Below, piece by piece: positions 32,296 to 41,946 of a DNA stretch of 51,966 nucleotides. The stretch's first letter is position 1. The number at the start of each line of letters is the position of its first letter. Under the pieces are notes generated by a model that saw only the letters and a list, made by a program, of their open reading frames with translations, searched no databases and was not told the DNA's origin. The position numbers and the translations under genes were made by a program. The DNA comes from Marinifilaceae bacterium (GTDB lineage Bacteria; Bacteroidota; Bacteroidia; Bacteroidales; Marinifilaceae): contig JAGBFU010000056.1 in NCBI GenBank assembly GCA_017936285.1, positions 1 through 51,966 of the forward strand. Reading direction: 5' to 3'.

Positions 32296-33318
32296 ATGAA
32301 TAATGTATTTGTATATTGCGAGATTGAGGGTACAACAGTTGCCGATGTCAGTCTGGAACTTTTAACCAAGGGTCGCAAGTTGGCTAACGAGCTGGGAGTT
32401 CAGTTAGAGGCCATTTGTGCCGGTTATGAAATTACCGGAAAAGTGGAGGAGCAGACTCTTCCATACGGAGTTGATAAATTACATATTTTCGATGCAGAGG
32501 GATTATTCCCATACACATCAAAACCACATACCTCTATTTTGGTGAACCTATTCAAGCAGGAGAAACCACAAATCTGCCTGATGGGAGCAACCGTTATCGG
32601 ACGTGACTTGGGACCAAGAGTATCTTCAAGCCTACATAGTGGTTTGACTGCTGACTGTACCTCTTTGGAGATCGGTCCACACGATGATCCTAAAACAGGA
32701 AAACATTACGACCAACTACTATACCAGATTCGTCCCGCATTCGGAGGAAATATCGTGGCTACTATTGTAAACCCAGAGTGTCGTCCGCAGATGGCAACCG
32801 TTCGCGATGGTGTAATGAAGAAGGAGATTCTTGACCCCAACTACAAGGGCGAGGTTATAATTCAGGACGTTGCAAAGTTTGTTCCTGATACCGACTATGT
32901 GGTTAAGGTTCTTGAACGCCACGTTGAGAAGGCTAAGAACAATTTGAAGGGAGCTCCTATCATTGTTGCCGGTGGATATGGTGTTGGTTCTAAGGAGGGA
33001 TTTAACCTGCTGTACGACCTGGCAAAAGAGATCCACGCTGAGGTAGGAGCATCACGAGCTGCCGTTGATGCTGGATTCTGCGACCATGATATGCAGATCG
33101 GTCAAACCGGAGTAAGTGTACGTCCAAAGGTATATATCGCTTGCGGTATCAGCGGAGCTATCCAACACATTGCCGGAATGAAGGAGAGTGGAATCATCAT
33201 CTCTATCAACAACGATCCGAACGCACCTATCAACCAGATTGCCGACTATATCATTACAGGCACAGTTGAGGAGGTACTTCCAAAGATGATCAAGTATTAC
33301 AAACAAAACAGCAAGTAA
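32296..33318 (+). CDS. etfA: Electron transfer flavoprotein alpha subunit
   Basis: A 340-residue FAD-binding subunit of ETF. The C-terminal FAD domain has GVGSKEGFNLLYDLA, GASRAAVDAGF, QIGQTGVSVRPKVYIACGIS and INNDPNAPINQIADY. It lies between etfB (five bases) and the acyl-CoA dehydrogenase (three bases), so the three proteins should be made together. In anaerobes this grouping often serves crotonyl-CoA reduction, sometimes with electron bifurcation; the direction here cannot be told. Confidence 0.96.
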   Translation: MNNVFVYCEIEGTTVADVSLELLTKGRKLANELGVQLEAICAGYEITGKVEEQTLPYGVDKLHIFDAEGLFPYTSKPHTSILVNLFKQEKPQICLMGATVIGRDLGPRVSSSLHSGLTADCTSLEIGPHDDPKTGKHYDQLLYQIRPAFGGNIVATIVNPECRPQMATVRDGVMKKEILDPNYKGEVIIQDVAKFVPDTDYVVKVLERHVEKAKNNLKGAPIIVAGGYGVGSKEGFNLLYDLAKEIHAEVGASRAAVDAGFCDHDMQIGQTGVSVRPKVYIACGISGAIQHIAGMKESGIIISINNDPNAPINQIADYIITGTVEEVLPKMIKYYKQNSK

Positions 33319-33321
33319 GAA

Positions 33322-35028
33322 ATGGCAAACTATTTTAAAGATATACCGGAGCTCAAGTTTCACTTGAACAACCCGCTCATGAAGCGCATTTGCGAATTGA
33401 AAGAGCGCGATTACAGAGATAAAGATCAATACGACTATGCCCCCATCGACTTTGAGGATGCAATGGACAACTACGAGAAGGTGTTGGAGATTGCTGGAGA
33501 GATTAGTGCAGAGATTGTAGCTCCTAATGCCGAGGGTGTTGACGCAGAGGGCCCACACTGCGCAAACGGACGCGTAGAGTATGCATCAGGAACCAAGGTA
33601 AACCTTGCAGCAACAGTTAGCGCAGGATTAAACGGAATGACAATGCCAAGAAGATTTGGCGGATTGAATATGCCAATCATGCCATACACTATGTGCGCAG
33701 AGATGGCTGCTATTGCGGACGCAGGATTCAGCAATATCTGGAGTTTGCAGGATTGTTGCGAAACTCTATATGAGTTCGGTAACGAGGATCAGCACAGCCG
33801 CTTTATCCCAAGAATCTGTGCAGGCGAGACTATGTCTATGGATTTAACTGAGCCAGATGCAGGATCTGATTTGCAATCTGTAATGCTTAAGGCAACATGG
33901 AGCGAGGCTGACAACTGCTGGCTTCTAAACGGAGTTAAGCGTTTCATCACCAACGGAGATGCTCACTTACACTTGGTATTGGCCCGTTCAGAAGAGGGCA
34001 CTCATGACGGACGCGGCTTGTCAATGTTTATCTATGACAAGAATCAGGGAGGAGTAAATGTTCGCCGCATCGAAAACAAGATGGGTATCCATGGATCTCC
34101 AACTTGTGAGTTGGTTTACAAAAATGCAAAGGCTGAACTGTGCGGAGATCGCAAACTTGGCTTGATCAAGTATGTAATGTCGTTGATGAACAGTGCTCGT
34201 TTGGGAATCGCAGCACAGAGTGTTGGATTAAGCCAGGCTGCATATACCGAGGGCCTTAACTACGCCAAAGACAGAAAACAGTTTGGCAAGGAGATTATCA
34301 ACTTCCCTGCAGTATATGATATGCTCTCTATTATGAAAGCTAAACTTGATGCAGGACGCGCATTGTTATACCAGACAGCTCGTTACGTTGATATCTACAA
34401 AGCACTTGACGACATCGCTCGTGAGCGTAAATTGACTCCGGAGGAGCGTCAGGAGCAGAAGAGATATGCTAAGCTGGCTGATGCATTCACACCACTTGCT
34501 AAAGGAATGAACTCTGAGTATGCAAACCAGAATGCCTACGACTCAATCCAGATTCATGGAGGTTCAGGATTTATGCTTGAGTACCCATGCCAGCGAATCT
34601 ATCGTGATGCTCGTATCACCAGCATCTACGAGGGAACAACTCAGTTGCAGGTTGTAGCAGCTATCCGCTATGTAACTACTGGTGCATACCTTAATATAAT
34701 GAAGGAGTTCGAGACAATTCCATTAACACCTGAGATGGAGCCATTGAAGAACAGAGTTATGGAGATGACCTGCAAGTATGCAGCATGCGTAAATCAGGTT
34801 GTAGAGGCTAAGAACCAGGAGCACCTTGACTTCGTTGCACGCAGATTGGTTGAGATGGCTGCAGATATCATCATGTGCCACTTACTAATGCAGGATGCGT
34901 CAAGAGCACCTGAGATGTTTGCCAAGAGTGCATTGGTTTACGTTAACTATGCAGAGTCAGAGGTTGAGAAACACTTCAACTTTGTTCGTAAATTTGATGC
35001 AGAGCAACTTGATAACTATCGTCAATAA
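33322..35028 (+). CDS. Acyl-CoA dehydrogenase with C-terminal extension
   Basis: A 568-residue flavoenzyme oxidising acyl-CoA or, in reverse, reducing enoyl-CoA, with ETF as partner. It is much longer than the 380-residue short-chain enzymes: the core runs to about residue 445 and an alpha-helical extension of roughly 120 residues follows. FAD and substrate motifs are MSMDLTEPDAGSDLQ, GVKRFITNGD, the ARLGIAAQSVG helix and IYEGTTQLQ, whose E437 is at the usual catalytic-base position. An approximately 80-residue N-terminal lead is also present. Long enzymes of this kind are common in Bacteroidota next to etfBA. Chain-length specificity is unknown. Confidence 0.93.
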   Translation: MANYFKDIPELKFHLNNPLMKRICELKERDYRDKDQYDYAPIDFEDAMDNYEKVLEIAGEISAEIVAPNAEGVDAEGPHCANGRVEYASGTKVNLAATVSAGLNGMTMPRRFGGLNMPIMPYTMCAEMAAIADAGFSNIWSLQDCCETLYEFGNEDQHSRFIPRICAGETMSMDLTEPDAGSDLQSVMLKATWSEADNCWLLNGVKRFITNGDAHLHLVLARSEEGTHDGRGLSMFIYDKNQGGVNVRRIENKMGIHGSPTCELVYKNAKAELCGDRKLGLIKYVMSLMNSARLGIAAQSVGLSQAAYTEGLNYAKDRKQFGKEIINFPAVYDMLSIMKAKLDAGRALLYQTARYVDIYKALDDIARERKLTPEERQEQKRYAKLADAFTPLAKGMNSEYANQNAYDSIQIHGGSGFMLEYPCQRIYRDARITSIYEGTTQLQVVAAIRYVTTGAYLNIMKEFETIPLTPEMEPLKNRVMEMTCKYAACVNQVVEAKNQEHLDFVARRLVEMAADIIMCHLLMQDASRAPEMFAKSALVYVNYAESEVEKHFNFVRKFDAEQLDNYRQ

Positions 35029-35050
35029 GCATAACGAGAAGATAGTAAAA

Positions 35051-35079
35051 GAAAACCGGGCCTTATTGGTCCGGTTTTC
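35051..35079. terminator. Bidirectional terminator between the dehydrogenase and glyS
   Basis: A 12-base stem with one G-U (35051-35062 with 35068-35079) and a five-base loop. T-rich runs follow on both strands (ttttcttattt on plus, ttttctttta on minus), so it can end the convergent etf and glyS units. Confidence 0.88.
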
Positions 35080-35104
35080 TTATTTATAGTATGTTAGATT
35101 TAGA

Positions 35105-36652
35105 TTACAAATTCTTCAACAAAGTTCCAATATCTGCCTTCTCCTTCAACAATGCAGGGATAGCATCAATAGAGATTCTCTCCTGCTCCATTGAATCACG
35201 ATGGCGAATAGTTACTGTGTTATCCTCCAATGTCTGGTAATCAACAGTTACACAGAATGGAGTTCCAATAGCATCCTGACGACGGTAACGCTTTCCGATA
35301 GAGTCCTTCTCATCATATTGACAGTTATAATCGAACTTAACCATATCAATAATCTGTTGAGCCTTCTCAGGAAGTCCATCCTTCTTAACCAATGGCATTA
35401 CAGCCATCTTAACTGGAGCAAGTGCTGCAGGGAAACGCAATACTACACGAGAGTCCTTCTTTCCATCCTTGCTCAAATCCTCCTCACAATATGCAGCAGA
35501 CATTACCTGCAAGAACATACGGTCAACTCCGATAGAGGTCTCGATTACATATGGAACGTATGACTCATTGCGCTCTGTATCGAAGTATTGAATCTTCTTT
35601 CCGCAATATTTCTGATGCTGAGAAAGGTCGAAATCGGTACGAGAGTGAACTCCCTCTACCTCCTTGAATCCAAATGGGAACTTATACTCAACATCGGTAG
35701 CAGCATTAGCATAGTGAGCCAATTTCTCGTGGTCATGGAATCGATAGTTGTCATCACCAAAGCCCAGATTGCGGTGCCACTTCATACGAGTCTCTTTCCA
35801 CTTTGCAAACCAATCCAACTCTGTTCCTGGTTGAACAAAGAACTGCATCTCCATCTGCTCAAACTCACGCATACGGAAGATAAATTGACGAGCAACAATC
35901 TCATTACGGAAAGCCTTACCAATCTGAGCAATTCCGAATGGAAGTTTCATTCTACCGGTTTTCTGGACATTCAGGAAGTTCACAAAGATTCCCTGAGCTG
36001 TCTCCGGACGTAAATATACCTTGTTTGCACCCTCGCTCACAGAGCCCATCTCGGTCGAGAACATTAGGTTAAACTGACGCACCTCTGTCCAGTTTGCTGT
36101 TCCTGAAATAGGACAAACAATCTTCTCGTCAAGAATAATCTGGCGCAACTCTGCCAAATCAGTAGCATTCATCGCAACAGCAAAACGCTCATGCAAAGCC
36201 TCGCGTTTAGCACTATAATCGACTACCTGCGGATTTGTTGACTTGAACATAGCCTCATCAAAGGCATCGCCAAACTTCTTCTTAGCCTTAGTAACCTCTT
36301 TCTCAATCTTATCATCGTACTTTGCAATCTGCTCCTCAATAAGCACGTCTGCTCTGTAACGCTTCTTTGAATCGCGGTTATCAATCAATGGGTCATTGAA
36401 TGCATCAACGTGACCTGAAGCTTTCCAGATTGTAGGATGCATAAATATCGCTGAGTCCAATCCCACGATATTCTGATGCAAGCGCACCATAGAATCCCAC
36501 CAATAACGCTTGATATTGTTCTTTAACTCTACTCCGTTCTGTGCATAATCATAAACGGCACCCATTCCATCATAAATCTCTGATGATGGGAATACAAAAC
36601 CATACTCCTTACAGTGTGAAACTAATTTCTTAAATACGTCCTCTTGTGCCAT
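35105..36652 (-). CDS. glyS: Glycyl-tRNA synthetase (single-chain type)
   Basis: Charges tRNA-Gly. The 515-residue protein is of the alpha2 homodimeric class II type, not the alpha2beta2 type of enterobacteria. Visible features: FVFPSSEIYDGMGAVYDYAQNG at the N-terminus, motif 2 in FRNEIVARQFIFRMREFEQ, motif 3 near SIGVDRMFLQV, and a C-terminal anticodon-binding domain from about residue 400 (APVKMAVMPLVKKD). It lies six bases after the Na/Pi transporter gene and ends at a bidirectional terminator. Confidence 0.96.
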   Translation of the reverse strand: MAQEDVFKKLVSHCKEYGFVFPSSEIYDGMGAVYDYAQNGVELKNNIKRYWWDSMVRLHQNIVGLDSAIFMHPTIWKASGHVDAFNDPLIDNRDSKKRYRADVLIEEQIAKYDDKIEKEVTKAKKKFGDAFDEAMFKSTNPQVVDYSAKREALHERFAVAMNATDLAELRQIILDEKIVCPISGTANWTEVRQFNLMFSTEMGSVSEGANKVYLRPETAQGIFVNFLNVQKTGRMKLPFGIAQIGKAFRNEIVARQFIFRMREFEQMEMQFFVQPGTELDWFAKWKETRMKWHRNLGFGDDNYRFHDHEKLAHYANAATDVEYKFPFGFKEVEGVHSRTDFDLSQHQKYCGKKIQYFDTERNESYVPYVIETSIGVDRMFLQVMSAAYCEEDLSKDGKKDSRVVLRFPAALAPVKMAVMPLVKKDGLPEKAQQIIDMVKFDYNCQYDEKDSIGKRYRRQDAIGTPFCVTVDYQTLEDNTVTIRHRDSMEQERISIDAIPALLKEKADIGTLLKNL

Positions 36653-36658
36653 ATTTTA

Positions 36659-38428
36659 TTAATCTTTATAAATGTCCAAAATTGCCTCGGTCACATTGAT
36701 AATGAAATCACCAGCCTTCTCGCACTCCATAAACATATCAGAGTACAACACTCCTACTGGATAGTTATACTTCTTCTCCTCAAGAGCTTGAATATGCTCA
36801 CCCTTCAGAGTGTTTCTATAGTGGTTTATCTCGGCCTCCAACTCCAGAGCTCTCTTCAATGATACCTTCTTGTAATCCATCTCAAGATTACTACACATTT
36901 CGGCAAGAGCTGCATCAACCATTGCAAAATATGCTTTTAACTTGGCTGTACACTCCTCCGGCATTGTCACATTCGCATCATTCCTGCGCTTAAATGCCTT
37001 CGCCAGATTCAATGCCGAATCAGCAACACTCTCAATCTCTGATACAATTCTGAACATTGAACGAACTCGTTTAGAACTCTCGGTTGCCAAGCGAGACTCA
37101 GACACCAAAGTCAAATAATCTGCAATTTGCACCTCTAAATCATCGCTCGCATCCTCCTCCCGCTGGAACTTATCAAAAGCCTTCTCATACTCCGATGACT
37201 TCATATCGTATGCAGCAACAACTTTCTGGAACATTTCACGAGTGGTTTTACCAAACAATGCAATCTCCTCCTTAGCCTGGAACAACGACGCCTCCGGGGT
37301 TGACATAAGACCGGTCTTAATATGTTTCAATGCAAATGTACTATCCTCCTCCTTTTGCGGAATCATCTTAGTTACCAATTTTGCCAATCCCTTGTCAAAC
37401 CACATTAGGATTAAGACATTCGCACTTTTAACTATTGTATTATATACTGCCAAAACTGTCGGCATTGCAATATTTATTCCATCCTTATATGCTGCTACCT
37501 GCTGAGCATCTTTCAATCCAAGGGTTGCAAACAATTTTGGATCTGAGTACATAGGATTGTGATCTACAATATGAACCGACATACACAAATCTGCAACCAT
37601 CTCCAATGACCAACGGAAAATACAGAAGATCCAAATTACACCAAAGACGTTAATCAAAAGGTGAGCTAAAGCTGCACGCTTAGCAGGCACGTTTGCTACC
37701 ATTGCCGCCAGATTTGCAGTGATAGTTGTACCGATATTCTCACCCATTACCATTGCTGCAGCATCCTCATATCCAATCCATCCGTTATAACACAAGACCA
37801 ATGTCAGTGCCATTGTTGCCGATGAAGATTGGAATATCATTGTCAAAACAGTTCCAAAGAACAAAAATATCATCCAAGACTTGAAGCCTAAATAACTGAT
37901 ACTCTGAACAAAATCATTAACACCAGGATAATTGTGCAAATCAGACGGCATTGCATCGTTCAAAAAGCGAATGGCAATGAACAATACAGCAAAACCCACA
38001 ACCAATTCACCTGCAGTCTTCCGACTTCTCTTCTGAGCAAACAATAAAGGCAGAGCGCATCCCAAAATTGGCAATGCCAAATCACTCATACTGATTTTGC
38101 CCAAACCGAAGACAGAGACTAACCAACCGGTAACCGTAGTTCCGATATTCGCACCCATAATTACACCTATCGCACCTACAAGCTCCATCAATCCGGCATT
38201 CACGAAACTGACTACCATAACAGTAGTCGCAGATGAACTCTGAATCAACGCAGTGATTACCAGACCGGTAAGAATTCCGGCATATCGGTTCGACGTCATA
38301 GCGGCAAGAATCTCACGCATCTTGTTACCCGCCAACTTTTGTAGTGATTCACTCATTAACTTCATTCCGTATAAGAACAAAGCCAAAGCTCCCATCAACT
38401 TAAGGAAGATTACTATTCCACTCTCCAT
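36659..38428 (-). CDS. Na+/phosphate cotransporter with PhoU-like tail
   Basis: A 589-residue inner-membrane transporter of the NptA/PNaS family. About nine membrane segments in residues 1-320 include two inverted QSSSAT motifs (ALIQSSSATTVMVV and MIFQSSSATMALTL), the hallmark of the family. Residues about 345-585 form a cytoplasmic PhoU-like helical domain. It likely moves phosphate, with direction and regulation set by the PhoU part. No Pho-box or other regulator is visible upstream. It is directly followed by glyS with a six-base gap. Confidence 0.93.
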   Translation of the reverse strand: MESGIVIFLKLMGALALFLYGMKLMSESLQKLAGNKMREILAAMTSNRYAGILTGLVITALIQSSSATTVMVVSFVNAGLMELVGAIGVIMGANIGTTVTGWLVSVFGLGKISMSDLALPILGCALPLLFAQKRSRKTAGELVVGFAVLFIAIRFLNDAMPSDLHNYPGVNDFVQSISYLGFKSWMIFLFFGTVLTMIFQSSSATMALTLVLCYNGWIGYEDAAAMVMGENIGTTITANLAAMVANVPAKRAALAHLLINVFGVIWIFCIFRWSLEMVADLCMSVHIVDHNPMYSDPKLFATLGLKDAQQVAAYKDGINIAMPTVLAVYNTIVKSANVLILMWFDKGLAKLVTKMIPQKEEDSTFALKHIKTGLMSTPEASLFQAKEEIALFGKTTREMFQKVVAAYDMKSSEYEKAFDKFQREEDASDDLEVQIADYLTLVSESRLATESSKRVRSMFRIVSEIESVADSALNLAKAFKRRNDANVTMPEECTAKLKAYFAMVDAALAEMCSNLEMDYKKVSLKRALELEAEINHYRNTLKGEHIQALEEKKYNYPVGVLYSDMFMECEKAGDFIINVTEAILDIYKD

Positions 38429-38462
38429 ATTGTTTTAATTTTTATTTTCAATTTGGGGTTAA

Positions 38463-38503
38463 AATTAATAAAAATGCCAGAATTATTAAGCAATTCCGGC
38501 ATT
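38463..38503 (-). terminator. Terminator after the GNAT gene
   Basis: Minus strand: 12-base arms (38492-38503 with 38473-38484) pair with one G-U, the loop is seven bases, and a T-rich run (tttttatt) follows. It begins 22 bases after the GNAT stop and separates that gene from the Na/Pi transporter. No promoter for the transporter is evident in the rest of the gap. Confidence 0.85.
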
Positions 38504-38524
38504 AATTGTATTAACCTTTTAAAT

Positions 38525-39034
38525 TTACCCCAATTTGTATATGTTTGATACGTGATAAAAACCTCTTCTTTCAAAATATTCGTGTGCAGCATGATTATCT
38601 TTTCCCGACTCCAGATAAATATCCTTTATCCCCTTTGAGCGCAACCAGGAGATAGCCACATCCAGCAACATCGACCCTACTCCGCCTCCACGACTCTCTG
38701 GTAGCACTAAAACATCACAGACCATACCAAAAGGATCTGCACCATCCTCCTCAATATCGGCGACACAGAAACCTGCAACTCTACCATCACTCTCAGCAAT
38801 ATAGACTACAGCATCGTTTCCCTCTATCTTCTCACGTATATACTTCTCCCACATATCAAAACCATTGGGGGCGATATACCCATGCAAATCTCCCTCTTCA
38901 AACCTCAACTCTCCCACTCCCATCTGTACCTCACCATGAGAGATGTATGACGGATTTGTCTGTAAATTACCCATAAAAATGCTCTTAAGTTGCTCTACAT
39001 CTACGGGCGAGGCCTCACGAATCTCCACTGCCAT
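38525..39034 (-). CDS. GNAT-family acetyltransferase
   Basis: A 169-residue acyltransferase starting at ATG 39034 (MAVEIREASP); an alternative TTG two codons upstream is less likely. Acetyl-CoA binding motif A is VLPESRGGGVGSMLLD, and the C-terminal segment (NHAAHEYFERRGFY) is typical of the fold. The substrate is unknown; small-molecule or protein N-acetylation are both possible. It is a single-gene unit with its own terminator, and the 88-base gap upstream shows no clear promoter. Confidence 0.88.
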   Translation of the reverse strand: MAVEIREASPVDVEQLKSIFMGNLQTNPSYISHGEVQMGVGELRFEEGDLHGYIAPNGFDMWEKYIREKIEGNDAVVYIAESDGRVAGFCVADIEEDGADPFGMVCDVLVLPESRGGGVGSMLLDVAISWLRSKGIKDIYLESGKDNHAAHEYFERRGFYHVSNIYKLG

Positions 39035-39122
39035 AACCAATTATTTTTGTATCTCTTATTAAGAATCTGGTTAAATTTTATGGTTTATTTATTCTTTACT
39101 CTGCTTACAATTGTTTCGATTT

Positions 39123-41000
39123 CTAACTATTCGTACTGCTTCCAAAGAAGAACATTTTCACACGAGAGTAAATCTCTCTCGCTCCCTTTACAAAATGATC
39201 CCGGTATCTAGTTAAAAGCACCCAGACACCAATCAGGACAGTTATAACCGAGAGCCACACTATCACATGAGCCAATATTGACGACAACCCGGTCTCATTC
39301 TGAACACCCAGGGATTTCATCAAATCCTCAATAAAGGGTAATGAGACATTCTGGAAGAAGATCTCAAAGAGCAAGAATATTGAGATTAACAAAAGAAGGA
39401 ATCCCATATTAAAACCTTGACGAACACCCTTTGTTTCGGTAATATTATGCAGATAATCATTTACTGCCGTTAAGCTATCATTAAGATCCGAAAACATCTT
39501 ATCAATATGCAAACGCTCCTCTGTTCTTTGAAACATTACCTTATGCGATACAAACTTTGCATATTGTGATACATTTAGAAGCAGCATCAAACGGGTTAAT
39601 CGCTTTTGCAGATCGGCATTTCTGCTCAACACCTCATTCAACTTATACTCATCATTATCCTGATCAAGCACCAAACTATTCACAATAATCTGCTCATTTG
39701 CATAAGCTATTGTATGTTTCTTGGCCAGAATCATCTCCAGTATCAGCATATACTCAGGCCATGAAACATGATAACGTGAACGCATCTTCAAATGAGCTTT
39801 CCAATCTACACCCTGAGCATCCTCGCCTCTCAACCCATAAGTTCCAAAGACAACCGCCATATCCGAATTTACAAGGACCAGATCATCGGTATCAATAGCA
39901 ATATTATCTCCACACACCTCATCGAATGCCTTTGCATCACGGAAAGGCCACTCTCCCGGATACAGCGACATCAAACCTATAAGTTCCGATTTATGGTACT
40001 CCTTGATATGTTCAATAGTCTGCACCTCGTCCAGACCCAATGCCTCGAACGCTCCATTATGATCCTGCATACTCTCCCAAATGTCAACCAGGGTAAATTT
40101 GGTATCCCTCATCACAACGGCACTACGGTCATACTCCTTCGATTTTACTGCAGAGTGCTTAAGAATTTCATTGATAAGAGACTCTTTATAACGGCGACAG
40201 ATTTCCGGAAATGGGTTTCCTGATTTACCATCATTGGCAACAGAATAGGTTAATGAGTAATCTTGAGAATACTCTCCACGCTCATCAATCTTAAGATCAC
40301 TGAAGAGAGCATCCTTTAAATTAGCATTAATATCGGTCTCAACCAGATTGTTCTCCTTGTCAATCGTAGCAGTCCAGTTCTCTGCCCCATGATTCAGAGC
40401 TGCCAACAGAATTAAGTGGTCATTATAAAGAAAGAGCTCTTCATCTCTCTTGTTTCGCTCAATATATGATATATTGGTTTCATTAACAACCTTTTCTACT
40501 TCACAGCAACGAATAGAATCCTTATCCCTTAACAGACGGTATGAGAGTATCACTGTTCTATTGAAAAAGAGCGACATCTCAACATGCACCTCTCCCTCTA
40601 CCTTGATAATCGGTTGCGGCGAACACTTTCCGTTTTTGTTGGGATTGATTATCATTGAGATATGAAATCCGGGCAAAATATAGCGTTTGATTGCTCTTCT
40701 TGAATCCTCATTTGCAGAGACGCCACCCCCGAAATTGTCAATCAAGACTTTGGGACGCTCAAAAATAAAACTCTCAATGGTTCCTTTTGAGTTTTTTCTT
40801 ACAAGAAAATTTTTTCCTCCGTCACGAGCATCCCCCAGACTCTCCTCAATTCGAGAGAAATCGACACTCTTAATATCCTTAGGTTCTGCAAATTTCAAAT
40901 CATGAGGCAGGGTAAAGACCTGCATAAACACCATCGAGAATCCGTGGTATCGCAATCCTGTCTCAGGATCATTACAACATTTCACCTTATTTTCACACAT
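39123..41000 (-). CDS. Unrecognised protein anchored by two C-terminal helices
   Basis: A 625-residue protein I cannot assign. Residues 1-475 look soluble and mixed alpha/beta; the N-terminus has a cysteine cluster (MCENKVKCCNDPETG). Residues about 470-545 are helical and probably coiled coil (LNEVLSRNADLQKRLTRL, then a DLNDSLTAVNDYLHN stretch). Two hydrophobic helices follow (about 551-569 and 589-610), separated by about 20 residues, then a basic tail. This layout recalls CorA-type proteins, but no GMN motif is present. The gene starts one base after ribF, implying coupling within the nrdJ-ribF unit. A gating or signalling role would be guesswork. Confidence 0.72.
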   Translation of the reverse strand: MCENKVKCCNDPETGLRYHGFSMVFMQVFTLPHDLKFAEPKDIKSVDFSRIEESLGDARDGGKNFLVRKNSKGTIESFIFERPKVLIDNFGGGVSANEDSRRAIKRYILPGFHISMIINPNKNGKCSPQPIIKVEGEVHVEMSLFFNRTVILSYRLLRDKDSIRCCEVEKVVNETNISYIERNKRDEELFLYNDHLILLAALNHGAENWTATIDKENNLVETDINANLKDALFSDLKIDERGEYSQDYSLTYSVANDGKSGNPFPEICRRYKESLINEILKHSAVKSKEYDRSAVVMRDTKFTLVDIWESMQDHNGAFEALGLDEVQTIEHIKEYHKSELIGLMSLYPGEWPFRDAKAFDEVCGDNIAIDTDDLVLVNSDMAVVFGTYGLRGEDAQGVDWKAHLKMRSRYHVSWPEYMLILEMILAKKHTIAYANEQIIVNSLVLDQDNDEYKLNEVLSRNADLQKRLTRLMLLLNVSQYAKFVSHKVMFQRTEERLHIDKMFSDLNDSLTAVNDYLHNITETKGVRQGFNMGFLLLLISIFLLFEIFFQNVSLPFIEDLMKSLGVQNETGLSSILAHVIVWLSVITVLIGVWVLLTRYRDHFVKGAREIYSRVKMFFFGSSTNS

Positions 41001-41001
41001 A

Positions 41002-41934
41002 CTAATAATCTAAAAGGAGCTCCTCCGCATACTCCTTATCTTTTTGAAGTTGGGTTATCAACTCAGCCGTCGTCTCAAACTTCCTCTCATCACGCATCTT
41101 CGCTATAAACTCAAGTTTAAGCTCTTTTCCGTATATATCACCGCTCAATCCAAAGAGATTTGCCTCAATACTTAACTCACCATCTTTATGGAACGTGGGT
41201 CGTACACCAATATCAAGCATTCCTTTATACAGAATGCCATCGCACTCCGCAACAATTGCATAGGCTCCTCTTCCCGGAAGTAGTTTATTGCAATCATCCA
41301 ACTCAATATTTGCTGTTGGAAAACCTATTGATCTGCCATTTGAAAAGCCCTTGATAACCCTACCCCTACAAGAGTAGTTATATCCTAAGTAATTTCTAGC
41401 TGTAACTACATCACCGGCAAGCAGAGCATTTCTTATCTTGGTAGAACTTACATTGACCTCTTTCTCGCTATATGGAGTTCCCTGCTCAAGATAAAATCCC
41501 AACTCCCCGGACAACAACTTCAACTTCTCAAAATCTCCCTCTCTGTCTCTGCCAAACTGATGATCATAACCGACAATCATACCCTTTATTCCTATCTTGC
41601 CAATCAGAAACTCCTTGACAAAATCGGCATAATGAAGATTTGCCAACTCCTTGGTAAAAGGTAAAATTATAAGATGATCAACCCCGGCTTTTGCCAATAA
41701 CTCCCTCTTTTCTGCCAAAGATGAGAGCAATTTAATCGATGGAGCATCGGGATTTAAAACATGACGCGGGTGGGGATCAAAGGTAATGACAGTAGCAAGA
41801 GCGCCTTGCGCAGATGCTACACTGCGCAAGGCGTTTAATATATGAAGATGTCCTCGATGAACACCATCAAAACTCCCTATGGTTATAAAGGGGTTATCAA
41901 GCCGTAACTCATCAACTCCGTAATGGATCTTCAT
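41002..41934 (-). CDS. ribF: Bifunctional riboflavin kinase / FAD synthetase
   Basis: Makes FMN and then FAD from riboflavin. The 310-residue protein has the nucleotidyltransferase half (TIGSFDGVHRGHLHIL; VITFDPHPRHVL) and the riboflavin-kinase half (GRVIKGFSNGRSIGFPTANI). It lies 12 bases after nrdJ and one base before the unknown membrane gene. Flavin supply suits the flavoproteins nearby (ETF and acyl-CoA dehydrogenase) but is a general need. Confidence 0.97.
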   Translation of the reverse strand: MKIHYGVDELRLDNPFITIGSFDGVHRGHLHILNALRSVASAQGALATVITFDPHPRHVLNPDAPSIKLLSSLAEKRELLAKAGVDHLIILPFTKELANLHYADFVKEFLIGKIGIKGMIVGYDHQFGRDREGDFEKLKLLSGELGFYLEQGTPYSEKEVNVSSTKIRNALLAGDVVTARNYLGYNYSCRGRVIKGFSNGRSIGFPTANIELDDCNKLLPGRGAYAIVAECDGILYKGMLDIGVRPTFHKDGELSIEANLFGLSGDIYGKELKLEFIAKMRDERKFETTAELITQLQKDKEYAEELLLDY

Positions 41935-41946
41935 AAGAACAGATTA

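Noticed and set aside
39123..41000. CorA-type magnesium channel
   Set aside because: Two C-terminal helices fit, but the GMN motif at the end of the first helix is absent and the soluble part lacks CorA features.
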